Assembly (NCBI RefSeq): GCF_900172325.1
Contig: NZ_FWFR01000001.1
Coordinates: forward strand, 992,001 to 1,056,000
Direction: 5' to 3'
DNA from: Oceanibacterium hippocampi
Lineage (GTDB): Bacteria; Pseudomonadota; Alphaproteobacteria; Sneathiellales; Sneathiellaceae
Length of the DNA stretch: 64,000 bases
The translations under genes were made by a program, and so were the position numbers. The notes under the pieces were generated by a model. It had not been told where the DNA came from and ran no database searches. It worked only from the letters and a program-made list of their open reading frames with translations. Every line of letters begins with the position of its first letter. The stretch's first letter is position 1. Shown piece by piece: positions 7,736 through 16,263 of this stretch.

Positions 7736-10172
7736 CGGGGCCTCCCTTCGGCGCCGGCGCGGCAGGTTTCGCGGCGGCCGGCCGGGCGACCTGGCCGCTC
7801 TGTTTCGTGGCGCCGATTCGCCGGGCATTGGCGAGGCCGAGGACCTCGTCGCGCGGCCCGTCGGCGACGATCTCGCCGTTGCCGATGACGATGACCCGGT
7901 CGACGAGTTGCAGCAGCGAGCTGCGGTGCGTGATCATCAGCAGGGTGCGGCTGCCGAGCGACTCGCGCATGCGCTGGATGAAGGCCTGTTCCGTCCGGTT
8001 GTCCATCATGCTGGTCGGCTCGTCGAGGATCAGGACCTTCGGATCGTTGAGCAGCGCGCGGGCAAGCGCCACCGCCTGGCGCTGGCCGCCCGAAAGCGTC
8101 ACGCCGCGCTCGCCGATCACCATGTCGTAGCCCATCGGCTCGTGCCGGACGAAATCGTCGACGCCGGCAAGGCGGGCGGCGCGGAGGATCATCCGGTCGT
8201 CGGCCAGCGGATTGCCGAGCGCGATATTCTCGCGCATCGTGCCCTGGAACAGCACGACGTCCTGCATTAACGTGCCGATCGCCTGGCGCAGGTCGGCCGG
8301 GTCGATCTGGCGGATGTCGGTGCCGTCCAGCAGGATCGAGCCGTCGTCAGGGTCGTAGAGCCCGATCAGAAGCCGCGACAGCGTCGTCTTGCCCGAGCCG
8401 ACCGGGCCGATGATGCCGACGCGTTCGCCGGGCCGGATCTCGAAGCTCATGTTCTTCAGCGACGCGATCTGGCTTTCCGGATAGCGGAACGAGACGTCCT
8501 CGAAGCGGACGCTGCCCCGGATGTCGGGGCGGTTCAGATGGTTCTTGCCCTGCGGGCGCTCGACCGGCAGCGCCATGATGTCGTTCAGGCCCTTGAGCGC
8601 GACCATCGACTGGTTGAGGCGGGCGAGCAGGCCGGCGACCTGGCCGAGCGGCGCCATCGCGCGCCCGGTCAGGATGGTACAGGCGATCAGCGCGCCGACC
8701 GTCATGTCGCCGGACATGATCCGGTAGACGCCGAAGACCACGACGGCGACCGTCACCGCCTGCATCACGGTCGAGGCGAAATTGACGCCGAAGCCGGCGA
8801 CCGTGCGGGTTCGCACGGCTGTGCGCGCGGTGGCGCCGACGAAGCGTTCCCATTCGCGCTGCATGTGGCCTTCGACGCCGAGGCTCTTGACGGTGTCGAG
8901 GGCGTTGATCGTTTCGACCAGGATGCCGTGCTTGCGGCTCGCTTCCCTGTTCTGCTGACGCATCGCCCGGCGCATCGGCCATTGCAGGATCAGCCCGGCG
9001 CCGATGACCACCGGCACCGCGATCGCCGGGATTGCCGCGATCGGCCCGCCGAGCAGCCAGACAATGGCGAGGAACAGCCCGATGAATGGCAGATCGACGA
9101 GCGCCACCAGGGTCGCCGAGGTGAAGAAGTCGCGCAGCGACTCGTACTCTTTCAGGTAATGGGCGAACTCGCCGGCCGATTTCGGCCGCGCCTTGACCTT
9201 AAGGGCCAGTACCTGCTCGAAGAGCCGGCTGGAAAGCAGCACGTCGGCCCGCTTCCCGGCATTGTCGACGAAATAGGCGCGCAACGATTTCAGCAGGATG
9301 TCGAAGCCCAGGATCGTCGCCATCCCGGCGGCGAGGACCCAGAGCGTCTCGACCGCCTGGTTCGGTACGACCCGGTCGTACACGTTCATGACGAAGATCG
9401 GGCTGGCGAGCGCGAACAGGTTGATCAGCACCGCCGCCAGCGCGACCTGCATGTAGGATGGCCAGAACCGGCGCAGCGTGCCCCAGAACCAGGAACGCGG
9501 GTTCTGGCTCGCGGCCTCGGCTTCCGCGGCGCGGCGGAAGCGGTGTTCCGGCCGGACGAAAATCGCATAGCCCGCGTAGAGCGCCTTGACTGCCTTGAGC
9601 GGCAGGATCTCGCTGCCGTCGCCGGTCTCGGGCAGGATGATCTCCGCGCGGTCGCCGTCGAGACGGCGCAGCAGCACGCAGGCGGACCGGTTCTTGAGCA
9701 GCAGCACCGCCGGCAGCACCATGTCGGGTACCTGGTCGAGGCCGCGGCGGGAAATCCGCGCGCTCAGATCGAGGCGGCCGGCGGCGCGCAGGAAGGTGGC
9801 GGGCGTAAGCTTGCCGCCTTCGAGCGGCAGGCCGTTGGTCAGCGACGCGGCGCTGGGCGCCCCACCGAACAGGCGCGCAACGACGCGCAGGCAGCCGAGC
9901 AGCGGATCGGCGGGTTCCGCGGCGATCTCGGCGGCGCTGACGACCCAGTCGCTTTCGGCCTGCGCCGCGCTGCCCGCATCGTTGTGGTCGGCGGCTGCCG
10001 TGTCCTGCGCCGGCGCCGTGCCGTTGCGGCCACCCATGCCGAACAGTTCACGCACGCCGCGCGACCGGGCAGCCTCCGGTGTCGCCAGCGTGCCGAGACG
10101 CTGCCGATCGTTGTCGGCGGCCGCATCGCGTCTCGCCGCGGCTCCCTTCCCGTCTGGTGCCGTAAGCGTCAC
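7722..10172 (-). CDS. Type I secretion ABC permease/ATPase with degenerate C39-like domain (LapB-like)
   Basis: An exporter of about 816 residues. After a 70-residue polar N-terminal extension comes a C39-peptidase-like domain starting DPLLGCLRVV. It has no catalytic Cys-His pair (SACVLL where active members have a His), as in LapB and HlyB, where it acts as a docking domain for unfolded cargo. Six transmembrane helices follow, then an ATPase with Walker A (GPVGSGKTT), the signature LSGGQRQ and Walker B (VLILDEPTS). The GTG at 10172 has GAGGGG 9 bases upstream; a TTG at 10181 is the alternative. It is the first gene of a four-gene operon: ABC, HlyD, LapG-like, HD-GYP. Confidence 0.92.
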   Translation of the reverse strand: MTLTAPDGKGAAARRDAAADNDRQRLGTLATPEAARSRGVRELFGMGGRNGTAPAQDTAAADHNDAGSAAQAESDWVVSAAEIAAEPADPLLGCLRVVARLFGGAPSAASLTNGLPLEGGKLTPATFLRAAGRLDLSARISRRGLDQVPDMVLPAVLLLKNRSACVLLRRLDGDRAEIILPETGDGSEILPLKAVKALYAGYAIFVRPEHRFRRAAEAEAASQNPRSWFWGTLRRFWPSYMQVALAAVLINLFALASPIFVMNVYDRVVPNQAVETLWVLAAGMATILGFDILLKSLRAYFVDNAGKRADVLLSSRLFEQVLALKVKARPKSAGEFAHYLKEYESLRDFFTSATLVALVDLPFIGLFLAIVWLLGGPIAAIPAIAVPVVIGAGLILQWPMRRAMRQQNREASRKHGILVETINALDTVKSLGVEGHMQREWERFVGATARTAVRTRTVAGFGVNFASTVMQAVTVAVVVFGVYRIMSGDMTVGALIACTILTGRAMAPLGQVAGLLARLNQSMVALKGLNDIMALPVERPQGKNHLNRPDIRGSVRFEDVSFRYPESQIASLKNMSFEIRPGERVGIIGPVGSGKTTLSRLLIGLYDPDDGSILLDGTDIRQIDPADLRQAIGTLMQDVVLFQGTMRENIALGNPLADDRMILRAARLAGVDDFVRHEPMGYDMVIGERGVTLSGGQRQAVALARALLNDPKVLILDEPTSMMDNRTEQAFIQRMRESLGSRTLLMITHRSSLLQLVDRVIVIGNGEIVADGPRDEVLGLANARRIGATKQSGQVARPAAAKPAAPAPKGGPDGDR

Positions 10173-10181
10173 CCTGTGCAA

Positions 10182-10553
10182 CCCCTCATGCCGTCGCCGC
10201 CATAACCGGTGTCCGGAAATGTTACCATCCGGGAACGTTTATGGCGCCCCGCCTCCTTATGAACGGTTAATTCCGGGGGGCCGATCATTGCGAACAAGTC
10301 GCGGCGGGGAACGCCGGTCGCGGGCCGCGCCGCGAAATCCATACTTTACGAGTAACCATATAAGGTTTTGAAAGTGAAAGCATTTCTTAAACCTTTCGAA
10401 ATCATCCTCAGTTGTCTCGCGTGGGCAAAAATGTGATATGTTCCAGCGGCTCGCAATGATGCCTGTGCGGACGGGGGACCGTTGCTGTCCGCATTGTGTC
10501 TAATCAAGTTCGTAGCGCCCCGCTAACGCAGGATAGCGGGGCTGGAGATCCGG
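10182..10553. other. Divergent regulatory region between the ABC exporter and tolC
   Basis: A 372-bp gap with no credible gene. Its centre (about 10340-10440) is AT-rich, in strong contrast to its flanks. It holds an imperfect inverted repeat, TTTTGAAAG (10366-10374) and CTTTCGAAA (10393-10401), 18 bases apart, which could be a regulator site or a stem. Both halves of the secretion system would be controlled from here. Confidence 0.5.
10412..10440 (+). promoter_or_regulatory. Candidate sigma-70 promoter of the tolC-like gene
   Basis: TTGTCT (10412-10417) and GATATG (10435-10440) are 17 bases apart, with a TG two bases before the -10. This leaves a leader of roughly 105 bases before the ATG at 10554. 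The call rests on sequence match only. Confidence 0.4.
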
Positions 10554-11909
10554 ATGCATTCGCTGAAATCGTTGTCGACATCCATTGCCGTCGTCGCATT
10601 GGCCGGGCCTCTGGCCGTCGGGCTGTTCACCGGCGCCGCCGGCGCTGCGTCCCTGAAGGAGACCGTGCAGGCGGCGATCGGTACCTACCCGGAAATTTCC
10701 GAGGCGGCCTACAATCGCTACGCCACCGAACGCGAGCTCGATCAGGCGCGCGGCCTTTACCTGCCGAGTGTCGATCTCCAGGCCGGATACGGACCGGAAT
10801 GGACGGACGACCAGAGCTTCGACAACAAGTGGCTGACGCGCAAGGAATCGCGCATCACGATCCGCGAAACCATCTTCGACGGCTATGGCCGCGAGGCCGA
10901 GGTCGAGCGCCAGCAGGCGCGCACCGACGCCGCCGCCCATCGTGTCCGGGAGCGGACCGAGGCGATCGGCCTCGACGTCGTCCAGGTCTATCTGAACGTG
11001 CTCCGCAACCGCGAGATCATCCGCCTGGCCGAGGAGAATGTGGAGGCCCACAACGCGACGCTCGGAACCGTTCGCGACCGCTTCGATGGCGGGCAGGGCG
11101 GCATCGGCGACGTGCAGCAGGCCGAAAGCCGGCTTTCGGCAGCCAATGCGGCACTGATCCAGGCGCAACGCGACCTCGACGAGGCGGAGATCATTTTCCG
11201 CCGGCTCGTGCAGCAGGTCCCGGCCGATCTCGAGGAGCCCGCAGCGCCGGTCGCGGCGCTGCCCCCCGATCCGGACGCGGCGGTCGAGCGGGCACAGACC
11301 GAGAGCCCCGACATCCAGCTCGCCGTTGCCGATGTCGATACCTCCCGCGCCGAGCTGCGGGCCTCGAAGGCAGGCTTCTATCCGAGCCTGAACGTCGAGG
11401 TCAGCGGTTCGATGAACGAGGACATCGACGGCGTCGAGGGGCATGACGCCGATTTCCAGGCGCTCCTCGTGATGCGCTACAACCTGTTCCGCGGTTTCAT
11501 CGACCGCAACCGGCAGCGCGAGGCGGCGGCCCGCCTGTCGCAGACCCAGGCGCGGCTCAACCGGCTCCGTCTCGAGGTCGCCGAAGAGACCCGGCAGTCG
11601 TGGAGCGCATACCAGCGCGCCCTGGCGCGGGTCGAGGTGCTGGACGGCCAGACGCTTTCCAACAGCCAGGTTCTCTCGACCTATCGGCAGGAGTTCGATA
11701 TCGGCCAGCGCGACCTGCTGGACCTGCTGGATTCCGAGAACGAACTGTTCCAGTCGCGGACCCGCCACGTCACCAGCCGCTACGCCGCGCTGTTCGCCCA
11801 GTTCCGTCTGCTTGCCAGCATGGGCGTGCTGATGGACGCGCTCGGCGTCGAGGTGCCGCAATCGACGGTGGCCAACGCGCGGAGCTCGACCTGGTCGCTG
11901 CCGGACTAG
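10554..11909 (+). CDS. TolC-family outer membrane channel of the type I secretion system
   Basis: A 451-residue protein with a signal peptide ending in an Ala-rich AAGAA region (about 33). Two repeats of the outer-membrane efflux domain follow (LKETVQAAIGTYPEISEA; later PDIQLAVADVDTSRAELRASKAGFYPSLNVEVSG). The closing part (ALARVEVLDGQTLSNSQVLSTYRQEFDIGQRDLLDLLDSENELFQSR, given here as a region) is typical of type I secretion TolC and LapE proteins. It supplies the outer-membrane exit for the ABC/HlyD pair encoded on the opposite strand. GGAG lies 8 bases before the ATG. Confidence 0.92.
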   Translation: MHSLKSLSTSIAVVALAGPLAVGLFTGAAGAASLKETVQAAIGTYPEISEAAYNRYATERELDQARGLYLPSVDLQAGYGPEWTDDQSFDNKWLTRKESRITIRETIFDGYGREAEVERQQARTDAAAHRVRERTEAIGLDVVQVYLNVLRNREIIRLAEENVEAHNATLGTVRDRFDGGQGGIGDVQQAESRLSAANAALIQAQRDLDEAEIIFRRLVQQVPADLEEPAAPVAALPPDPDAAVERAQTESPDIQLAVADVDTSRAELRASKAGFYPSLNVEVSGSMNEDIDGVEGHDADFQALLVMRYNLFRGFIDRNRQREAAARLSQTQARLNRLRLEVAEETRQSWSAYQRALARVEVLDGQTLSNSQVLSTYRQEFDIGQRDLLDLLDSENELFQSRTRHVTSRYAALFAQFRLLASMGVLMDALGVEVPQSTVANARSSTWSLPD

Positions 11910-11937
11910 GCAGCGGCGCAGCCGCCAGCCGGCGGTC

Positions 11938-12624
11938 TCAGCCGGCCGGGCGGTAGCGCCACCAGCCGTTTTCGTTGACCGAGTAGATCGGCCGGTAGTG
12001 GCGGATCCGTCCGGCTTCCACGACCATCGAGATCTGGTTGTCGAGGACGTAGATCTTGTCGCCCTCCCGCACCGTCAGCACGGCATGCGGAATCCCGAGG
12101 TTGAGGTCCTGCAGGACGACGATCCGGAGGTCGTCCGCCGGCACGCCGATGGCGCGCAGCGAGAAATACTTGGCAATCGCATAATCCTCGCAATCGCCGA
12201 AGCGTCGGAAGAACTCGTCGGGCGAGGCCCAGTAATCCTTCACGCCCCAGTTGATCGGGTCGAGGATGTAGCGATAGCGGTTCATGAAATCGTTGACCGC
12301 CTCGAGCTGGCGCAGCCGCGGCTTCCCGGCGACGTCGCGGATCAGCGCCTGCCAGCGTTCGTAGTGGCAGCGGTTGAAGGTCGGGTCGTCGCAGCTTCCG
12401 GCCCTGTCCTTGCGGGCCTCGAAATAGCGCTCGATGGCGCCGGTCCAGCGCGGGAACGGCTTCAGCCCCTGATGCGCGGTGGCGCGGCTGCCGAACAGGA
12501 TCGTCGTGTCGCCGGTGCCGGTCGCACCGGCGGCCGCGCCGACGGTTCCGACCGCCGTGCCGGCGGCGAGCAGGCCGGCGAATGCCAGCGCCCGGAGGCG
12601 GGCGGCTCCCCGCCCTCTCGCCAT
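11938..12624 (-). CDS. LapG-like (BTLCP) periplasmic cysteine protease, intact triad
   Basis: A 228-residue secreted protein (signal peptide to about residue 33). It has the full LapG-family signature: NWGVKDYWASPDEFF (125-139), then GDCEDYAIAKY with Cys145, then His180 in GIPHAVL and Asp195 in YVLD. LapG cleaves the N-terminal region of giant adhesins, releasing them from the outer membrane, and binds calcium near the DCED stretch. The start at 12624 has AGGGG 6 bases upstream. The gene is convergent with tolC and divergent from the second HD-GYP gene. It is the only active-looking protease of the pair in this locus; the paralogue at 5670-6413 has lost its Cys. Confidence 0.9.
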   Translation of the reverse strand: MARGRGAARLRALAFAGLLAAGTAVGTVGAAAGATGTGDTTILFGSRATAHQGLKPFPRWTGAIERYFEARKDRAGSCDDPTFNRCHYERWQALIRDVAGKPRLRQLEAVNDFMNRYRYILDPINWGVKDYWASPDEFFRRFGDCEDYAIAKYFSLRAIGVPADDLRIVVLQDLNLGIPHAVLTVREGDKIYVLDNQISMVVEAGRIRHYRPIYSVNENGWWRYRPAG

Positions 12625-12787
12625 GTTGATCCCCTGTCGCCGCATTAAGTCACTCTTAACCCTGACAATGGCACCTTCCGGTCGATATGACCGATCGAAA
12701 TCCCGCCCCGATGACCATGCGCCGCAACCGGTTAACGCAAGTTTATCGCCGCCTCGCCGGCTGCCCCATGCCTGTGCCGGGGCGCCG

Positions 12788-14941
12788 ATGATCGGCGATC
12801 TCGCCGGCGCCGCCGGCCACACGCCGGCCCGCCTCGAGGGCCGCCTGCCGCTGATCGGCGGGCTGATCCTGATCGCGGCCGTCCTGGTCGGGGCCTTCTT
12901 CTCCTGGCGTTTCGTCGAATCCGAACGGGCCCGCGAGCTGCAGCAATGGCAGGTCCGCCTCGGCCTCGTTGCCGACAGTCGCGCCGCCGCGGTCGAGCAA
13001 TGGCTCGACGACCGCCGCGGCACGCTCCGCGACCTGGTCGAGAATGCCTCCGTCCAGCTCTACCTGACCGAGCTCTCGCTCGCCCGCGACGGCGGCGGTC
13101 GGGCAGGTGGCGCGGGCGCCGAATCCGAGTATCTCGCCAACCTTCTCGAGGTCGTGGCCGAACGCGACGGCTATACCGCGCCGGTCGTCGGCCCGCGCGT
13201 CAACGCCAATGTCGCCCGCGTCGGCCAGGCCGGCCTCGGGCTCACCGACGCCGACGGCAACCTGCTGGTCGCGACCCGCGACATGCCGCCGATGACCACG
13301 GCGCTGCGCGAGGCGATGGCGCGGGCTGCGGGCGGCGAGGCGGCCTTCGTCGATATTCACGAGAATGCCGCCGGCAATCTTTCGCTGGGCTTCGTGCTGC
13401 CGGTCTTCGCCGTGCAGGAATCAGCGGCGGGCAGCCGCGTCGTCGGCTTTGCCGTCGGCCTTCGGCTGCTCGGCGACGGCTTCTTCCGGCTGCTCGACCA
13501 GCCCGGCGAGACCGCGGAAAGCGCCGAGACCTTCCTGGTCCGGAAGGACGGCGCGATGATCGTCTACCTGACGCCGCTGCGCGACGGGACGCCGGCGATG
13601 AAGCGACGGCTCGCCGCCGACAGCGCCGATCTCGCGGCCGCGCGGCTGGTCGCCGACAGGGGCGGCTTCACCCTGACCCGCCGCTACGACGGCACGCCGG
13701 TCCTGGCGACCGGCCGGGCGCTGGCCGGGGCGCCCTGGTATCTCGTCCGCATGATCGCCCGTGACGAGGCGCTGGCCGCGGTCGAGCAGCGTCTCGACAC
13801 GATCCTGATCGTGCTGTTCGCCAGCATCATCGGCGTCGCCATCGCGATCTTCGCGGTCTGGCGCCATGGCAGTTCGGTGCGCGCCCACGCCATGGCCGGC
13901 GATTACCGGGCGATGGCCGAACGGCTCGAGGAATACAGCGACTTCCTGCGCATCGTCACCGACCGCCAGCCGACCGCCATTGCCGTGGTCGATGGCGAGG
14001 ACCGCTTCACCTTCGCCAATGCCGGGGCCGCCGCCGGGGCCGGAATCGGCCAGGAAGACATGATCGGCATGCGGCTGCGCCAGGTCATCGGCCCGGTCAT
14101 GGCCAGGGACATCGAGGAAACCAACGCTGCCGTGCGCGGCGACGGGCACGCACGCACGGTGACCCGACGGATCGCCGCCGAGGAGAACGACGACGGTTCC
14201 GGCGAGCGCATCGTCCTGCGCGAACACCGGCCGCTCGGCGAGAGCGCTCAGAAGCGCGGCCGGATCCTGATCGTCGAGCACGACATCACCGAACTGGTTG
14301 TCGAGCGCGAGCGGCGCGAGCAGGTCATGCGCGATCTTGTCTCGACACTGGTCACGCTGGTCGATCGCCGCGATCCCTTCTCGGCGGACCAGTCGCGCCG
14401 GGTGGTCGAGGTCGCCGCCGCGATCGCCACCGAACTCGAGGTCGACGAAACAACCGCGCAGACGATCGACATCGCGGCCCGCCTGATGAATCTCGGCAAG
14501 CTGCTGGTGCCGAGCAACCTGCTGACCAAGCTCGGTGCCCTGGACGACGACGAGAAGCAGCTGATCCGGGACAGCATCCTGCAGACCGGAGACCTGCTGG
14601 CCGGTCTCGACTTCCGTCTGCCGGTGGTGGAAACGCTTCGCGAAGTGCAGGAACACTGGGACGGGACCGGGTACCCGAACGGCCGGGAGGGCGAGCGGAT
14701 CCTGATCGCCGCGCGAATCATCGCAGTCGCCAATGCCTTCGTCGGCATGGTAAGCCCGCGGGCCTATCGCTCGGGCATGGATTTCTCGACCGCTTGCGAC
14801 GTGCTGTCGGCCAATGGCGGCCGACGCTTCGACCGCCGGGTCGTCAGTGCGCTTGTCTACGTGCTGGAAAACCGCGGCGGGCGCGAGCGCTGGGCCTATT
14901 TCTCCGAGCCGCCGAAGCTGATCGCCCACCTTCCGGAATAG
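12788..14941 (+). CDS. Membrane sensor with PAS and fully degenerate HD-GYP domain
   Basis: A 717-residue protein with the same plan as the one at 3586-5673: transmembrane helix 1 (about 21-42), a periplasmic sensor region of about 290 residues, transmembrane helix 2 (about 337-357), PAS (about 385-505) and HD-GYP (about 512-695). All the usual metal ligands are gone: QSRRV for HSxRV, LMNLGK (566-571) for LHDIGK, ILQTG for HxxxG, EVQEHWDG for HHERWDG and ANAFVG for ADVFDA. The loop HWDGTGYP (623-630) is kept, so it may still bind a nucleotide or partner without hydrolysis. The ATG at 12788 was chosen because the membrane helix follows at normal distance; its ribosome site is weak. It is divergent from the intact LapG-like gene. 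Confidence 0.82.
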   Translation: MIGDLAGAAGHTPARLEGRLPLIGGLILIAAVLVGAFFSWRFVESERARELQQWQVRLGLVADSRAAAVEQWLDDRRGTLRDLVENASVQLYLTELSLARDGGGRAGGAGAESEYLANLLEVVAERDGYTAPVVGPRVNANVARVGQAGLGLTDADGNLLVATRDMPPMTTALREAMARAAGGEAAFVDIHENAAGNLSLGFVLPVFAVQESAAGSRVVGFAVGLRLLGDGFFRLLDQPGETAESAETFLVRKDGAMIVYLTPLRDGTPAMKRRLAADSADLAAARLVADRGGFTLTRRYDGTPVLATGRALAGAPWYLVRMIARDEALAAVEQRLDTILIVLFASIIGVAIAIFAVWRHGSSVRAHAMAGDYRAMAERLEEYSDFLRIVTDRQPTAIAVVDGEDRFTFANAGAAAGAGIGQEDMIGMRLRQVIGPVMARDIEETNAAVRGDGHARTVTRRIAAEENDDGSGERIVLREHRPLGESAQKRGRILIVEHDITELVVERERREQVMRDLVSTLVTLVDRRDPFSADQSRRVVEVAAAIATELEVDETTAQTIDIAARLMNLGKLLVPSNLLTKLGALDDDEKQLIRDSILQTGDLLAGLDFRLPVVETLREVQEHWDGTGYPNGREGERILIAARIIAVANAFVGMVSPRAYRSGMDFSTACDVLSANGGRRFDRRVVSALVYVLENRGGRERWAYFSEPPKLIAHLPE

Positions 14942-14992
14942 GACTTGCCGGTTTGACGGCGCAGTTCCGCGTCGCTTCCGGGCGAGGTCCGC

Positions 14993-16072
14993 TCAGGTGG
15001 CGCCGGGCAGGGCAGCCGGGCCGGTCAGCACAAGCTTGATCAGCTCCGCCTGGCGGTTCGTATCGGTCTTGCGGAAGATCTGCCGGAGCTGGGAGCGTAC
15101 GGTGTGCTGGCTCAGGCCGAGGTCGCCGGCGATCGTCTCCAGCGTCGCGCCGTTGGCCAACAGGGCGGTCAGCCGGGCTTCGGCCGGTGTCAGCCCATGG
15201 AGCCGGGCGAGCGCGTCGGTCGAGAGCGAAGGCGGTGCCGAGGGATCGGCAAGGAAGATCACGGCGCCGCCCTCGGCGCGCTCGTGCAGCGGGGCGACGA
15301 GGGCCGAGATCGCTCCCTCCGTCCGATGGCGCTGCAGCCCGATGGTGCAACCGAGTTCGGCATCGGCGACCCCGTCGAGGGTGGCGCGCACAAGCTGGTC
15401 GAAGGCATGGCGGTCGGCCGCGTGGCTGGCCCGGCAGATCCCGTCCCGGTCGATGGTCAGGCCGGTCGAGGCGTCGAGCAGCGCCCGCGCCCTTTCATTG
15501 GCAAGGCGAACCCGGCGCATCCGGTCGATGATGACGATCCCGAGCGGCAGGCGGTCGAGCAGCGCGGCGACCGGTGATTCCGGTGCGAGCGGCGGCAGGC
15601 CGGTGCGGGACAGCCGGCTGCGGTTGCGAACCACGGCGCTGATCAGCGTACGGGCCAGCAGTGCCTCGTCGATCCGGGGCGTGTCGAACACGTCCTCGAA
15701 GCCGTGCTCCAGCAGAGAATAGCGGACCGTCTCGTCGAGCCGCCGCGGGACATAGGCAATGACCGGCCGGGTGTCGCCCGCGCCGGCGGCGGCGACCATC
15801 GTGGCGAGATGCGACGCCTCGTAGCCGTCGATGTCGATGATCACGACGTCGGCCGGCGCCTCCGCCTGCAGTCGGCGGACCGAAACCGGATCGATTGCGG
15901 AGCCGGTGCGGAAGCTCGGCCGGCGGATCCGGCCGATGGCGCGCCGGAGCATGGCCAGGCGATCCCCATGGGCGCTGACCACGAGAATCGCGGCCTTGTC
16001 GATTTCAAGAATTCTCGGCTGCATCGCGAAGGCGGTCGGGATTGCGCCCGCCAATTGCCTGTCCAGCAGCAT
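14993..16072 (-). CDS. LuxR-family regulator with pseudo-receiver and PAS-like regions
   Basis: A 359-residue protein. The C-terminal 60 residues form a LuxR/NarL helix-turn-helix (LTPAEARLTALLANG, then LGLSQHTVRSQLRQIFRKT). The first 130 residues resemble a response-regulator receiver fold but lack the acidic pair (ILVVSAHGD where active ones have VDDD), although an Asp sits at IIDIDG. The middle (about 190-280) looks PAS-like. It is probably controlled by something other than phosphorylation. The start at 16072 has GGGGAG 8 bases upstream. It is convergent with the HD-GYP gene at 12788-14941 and could regulate the secretion locus; that link is inference from position. Confidence 0.78.
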   Translation of the reverse strand: MLLDRQLAGAIPTAFAMQPRILEIDKAAILVVSAHGDRLAMLRRAIGRIRRPSFRTGSAIDPVSVRRLQAEAPADVVIIDIDGYEASHLATMVAAAGAGDTRPVIAYVPRRLDETVRYSLLEHGFEDVFDTPRIDEALLARTLISAVVRNRSRLSRTGLPPLAPESPVAALLDRLPLGIVIIDRMRRVRLANERARALLDASTGLTIDRDGICRASHAADRHAFDQLVRATLDGVADAELGCTIGLQRHRTEGAISALVAPLHERAEGGAVIFLADPSAPPSLSTDALARLHGLTPAEARLTALLANGATLETIAGDLGLSQHTVRSQLRQIFRKTDTNRQAELIKLVLTGPAALPGAT

Positions 16073-16113
16073 CCATACACTCCCCACGCCGTCCGCGACA
16101 AGCGCGTGACTCC

Positions 16114-16147
16114 GCCCCCGAAGCGGGGGCTCCTCCGTTCCTAACGG
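16114..16147. repeat. Two adjacent short inverted repeats between luxR and tetR genes
   Basis: GCCCCC (16114-16119) pairs with GGGGGC (16125-16130) around a GAAGC loop. Immediately after, CCGTT (16135-16139) pairs with AACGG (16143-16147). Both lie in the divergent gap upstream of both regulators. They could be an operator for the TetR protein or leader stems. The pairing is seen directly; the role is unknown. Confidence 0.4.
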
Positions 16148-16263
16148 AATAACGCCGCAGATTTTAAGGAAATGTGAAGGCCGGTCACCGGGCGGCGATC
16201 TTTGCGCGCAGCGCCGACCGGGGGTATCGTGGCGAACCGGAAGTCGACAAGGAGCGGAGCCGA

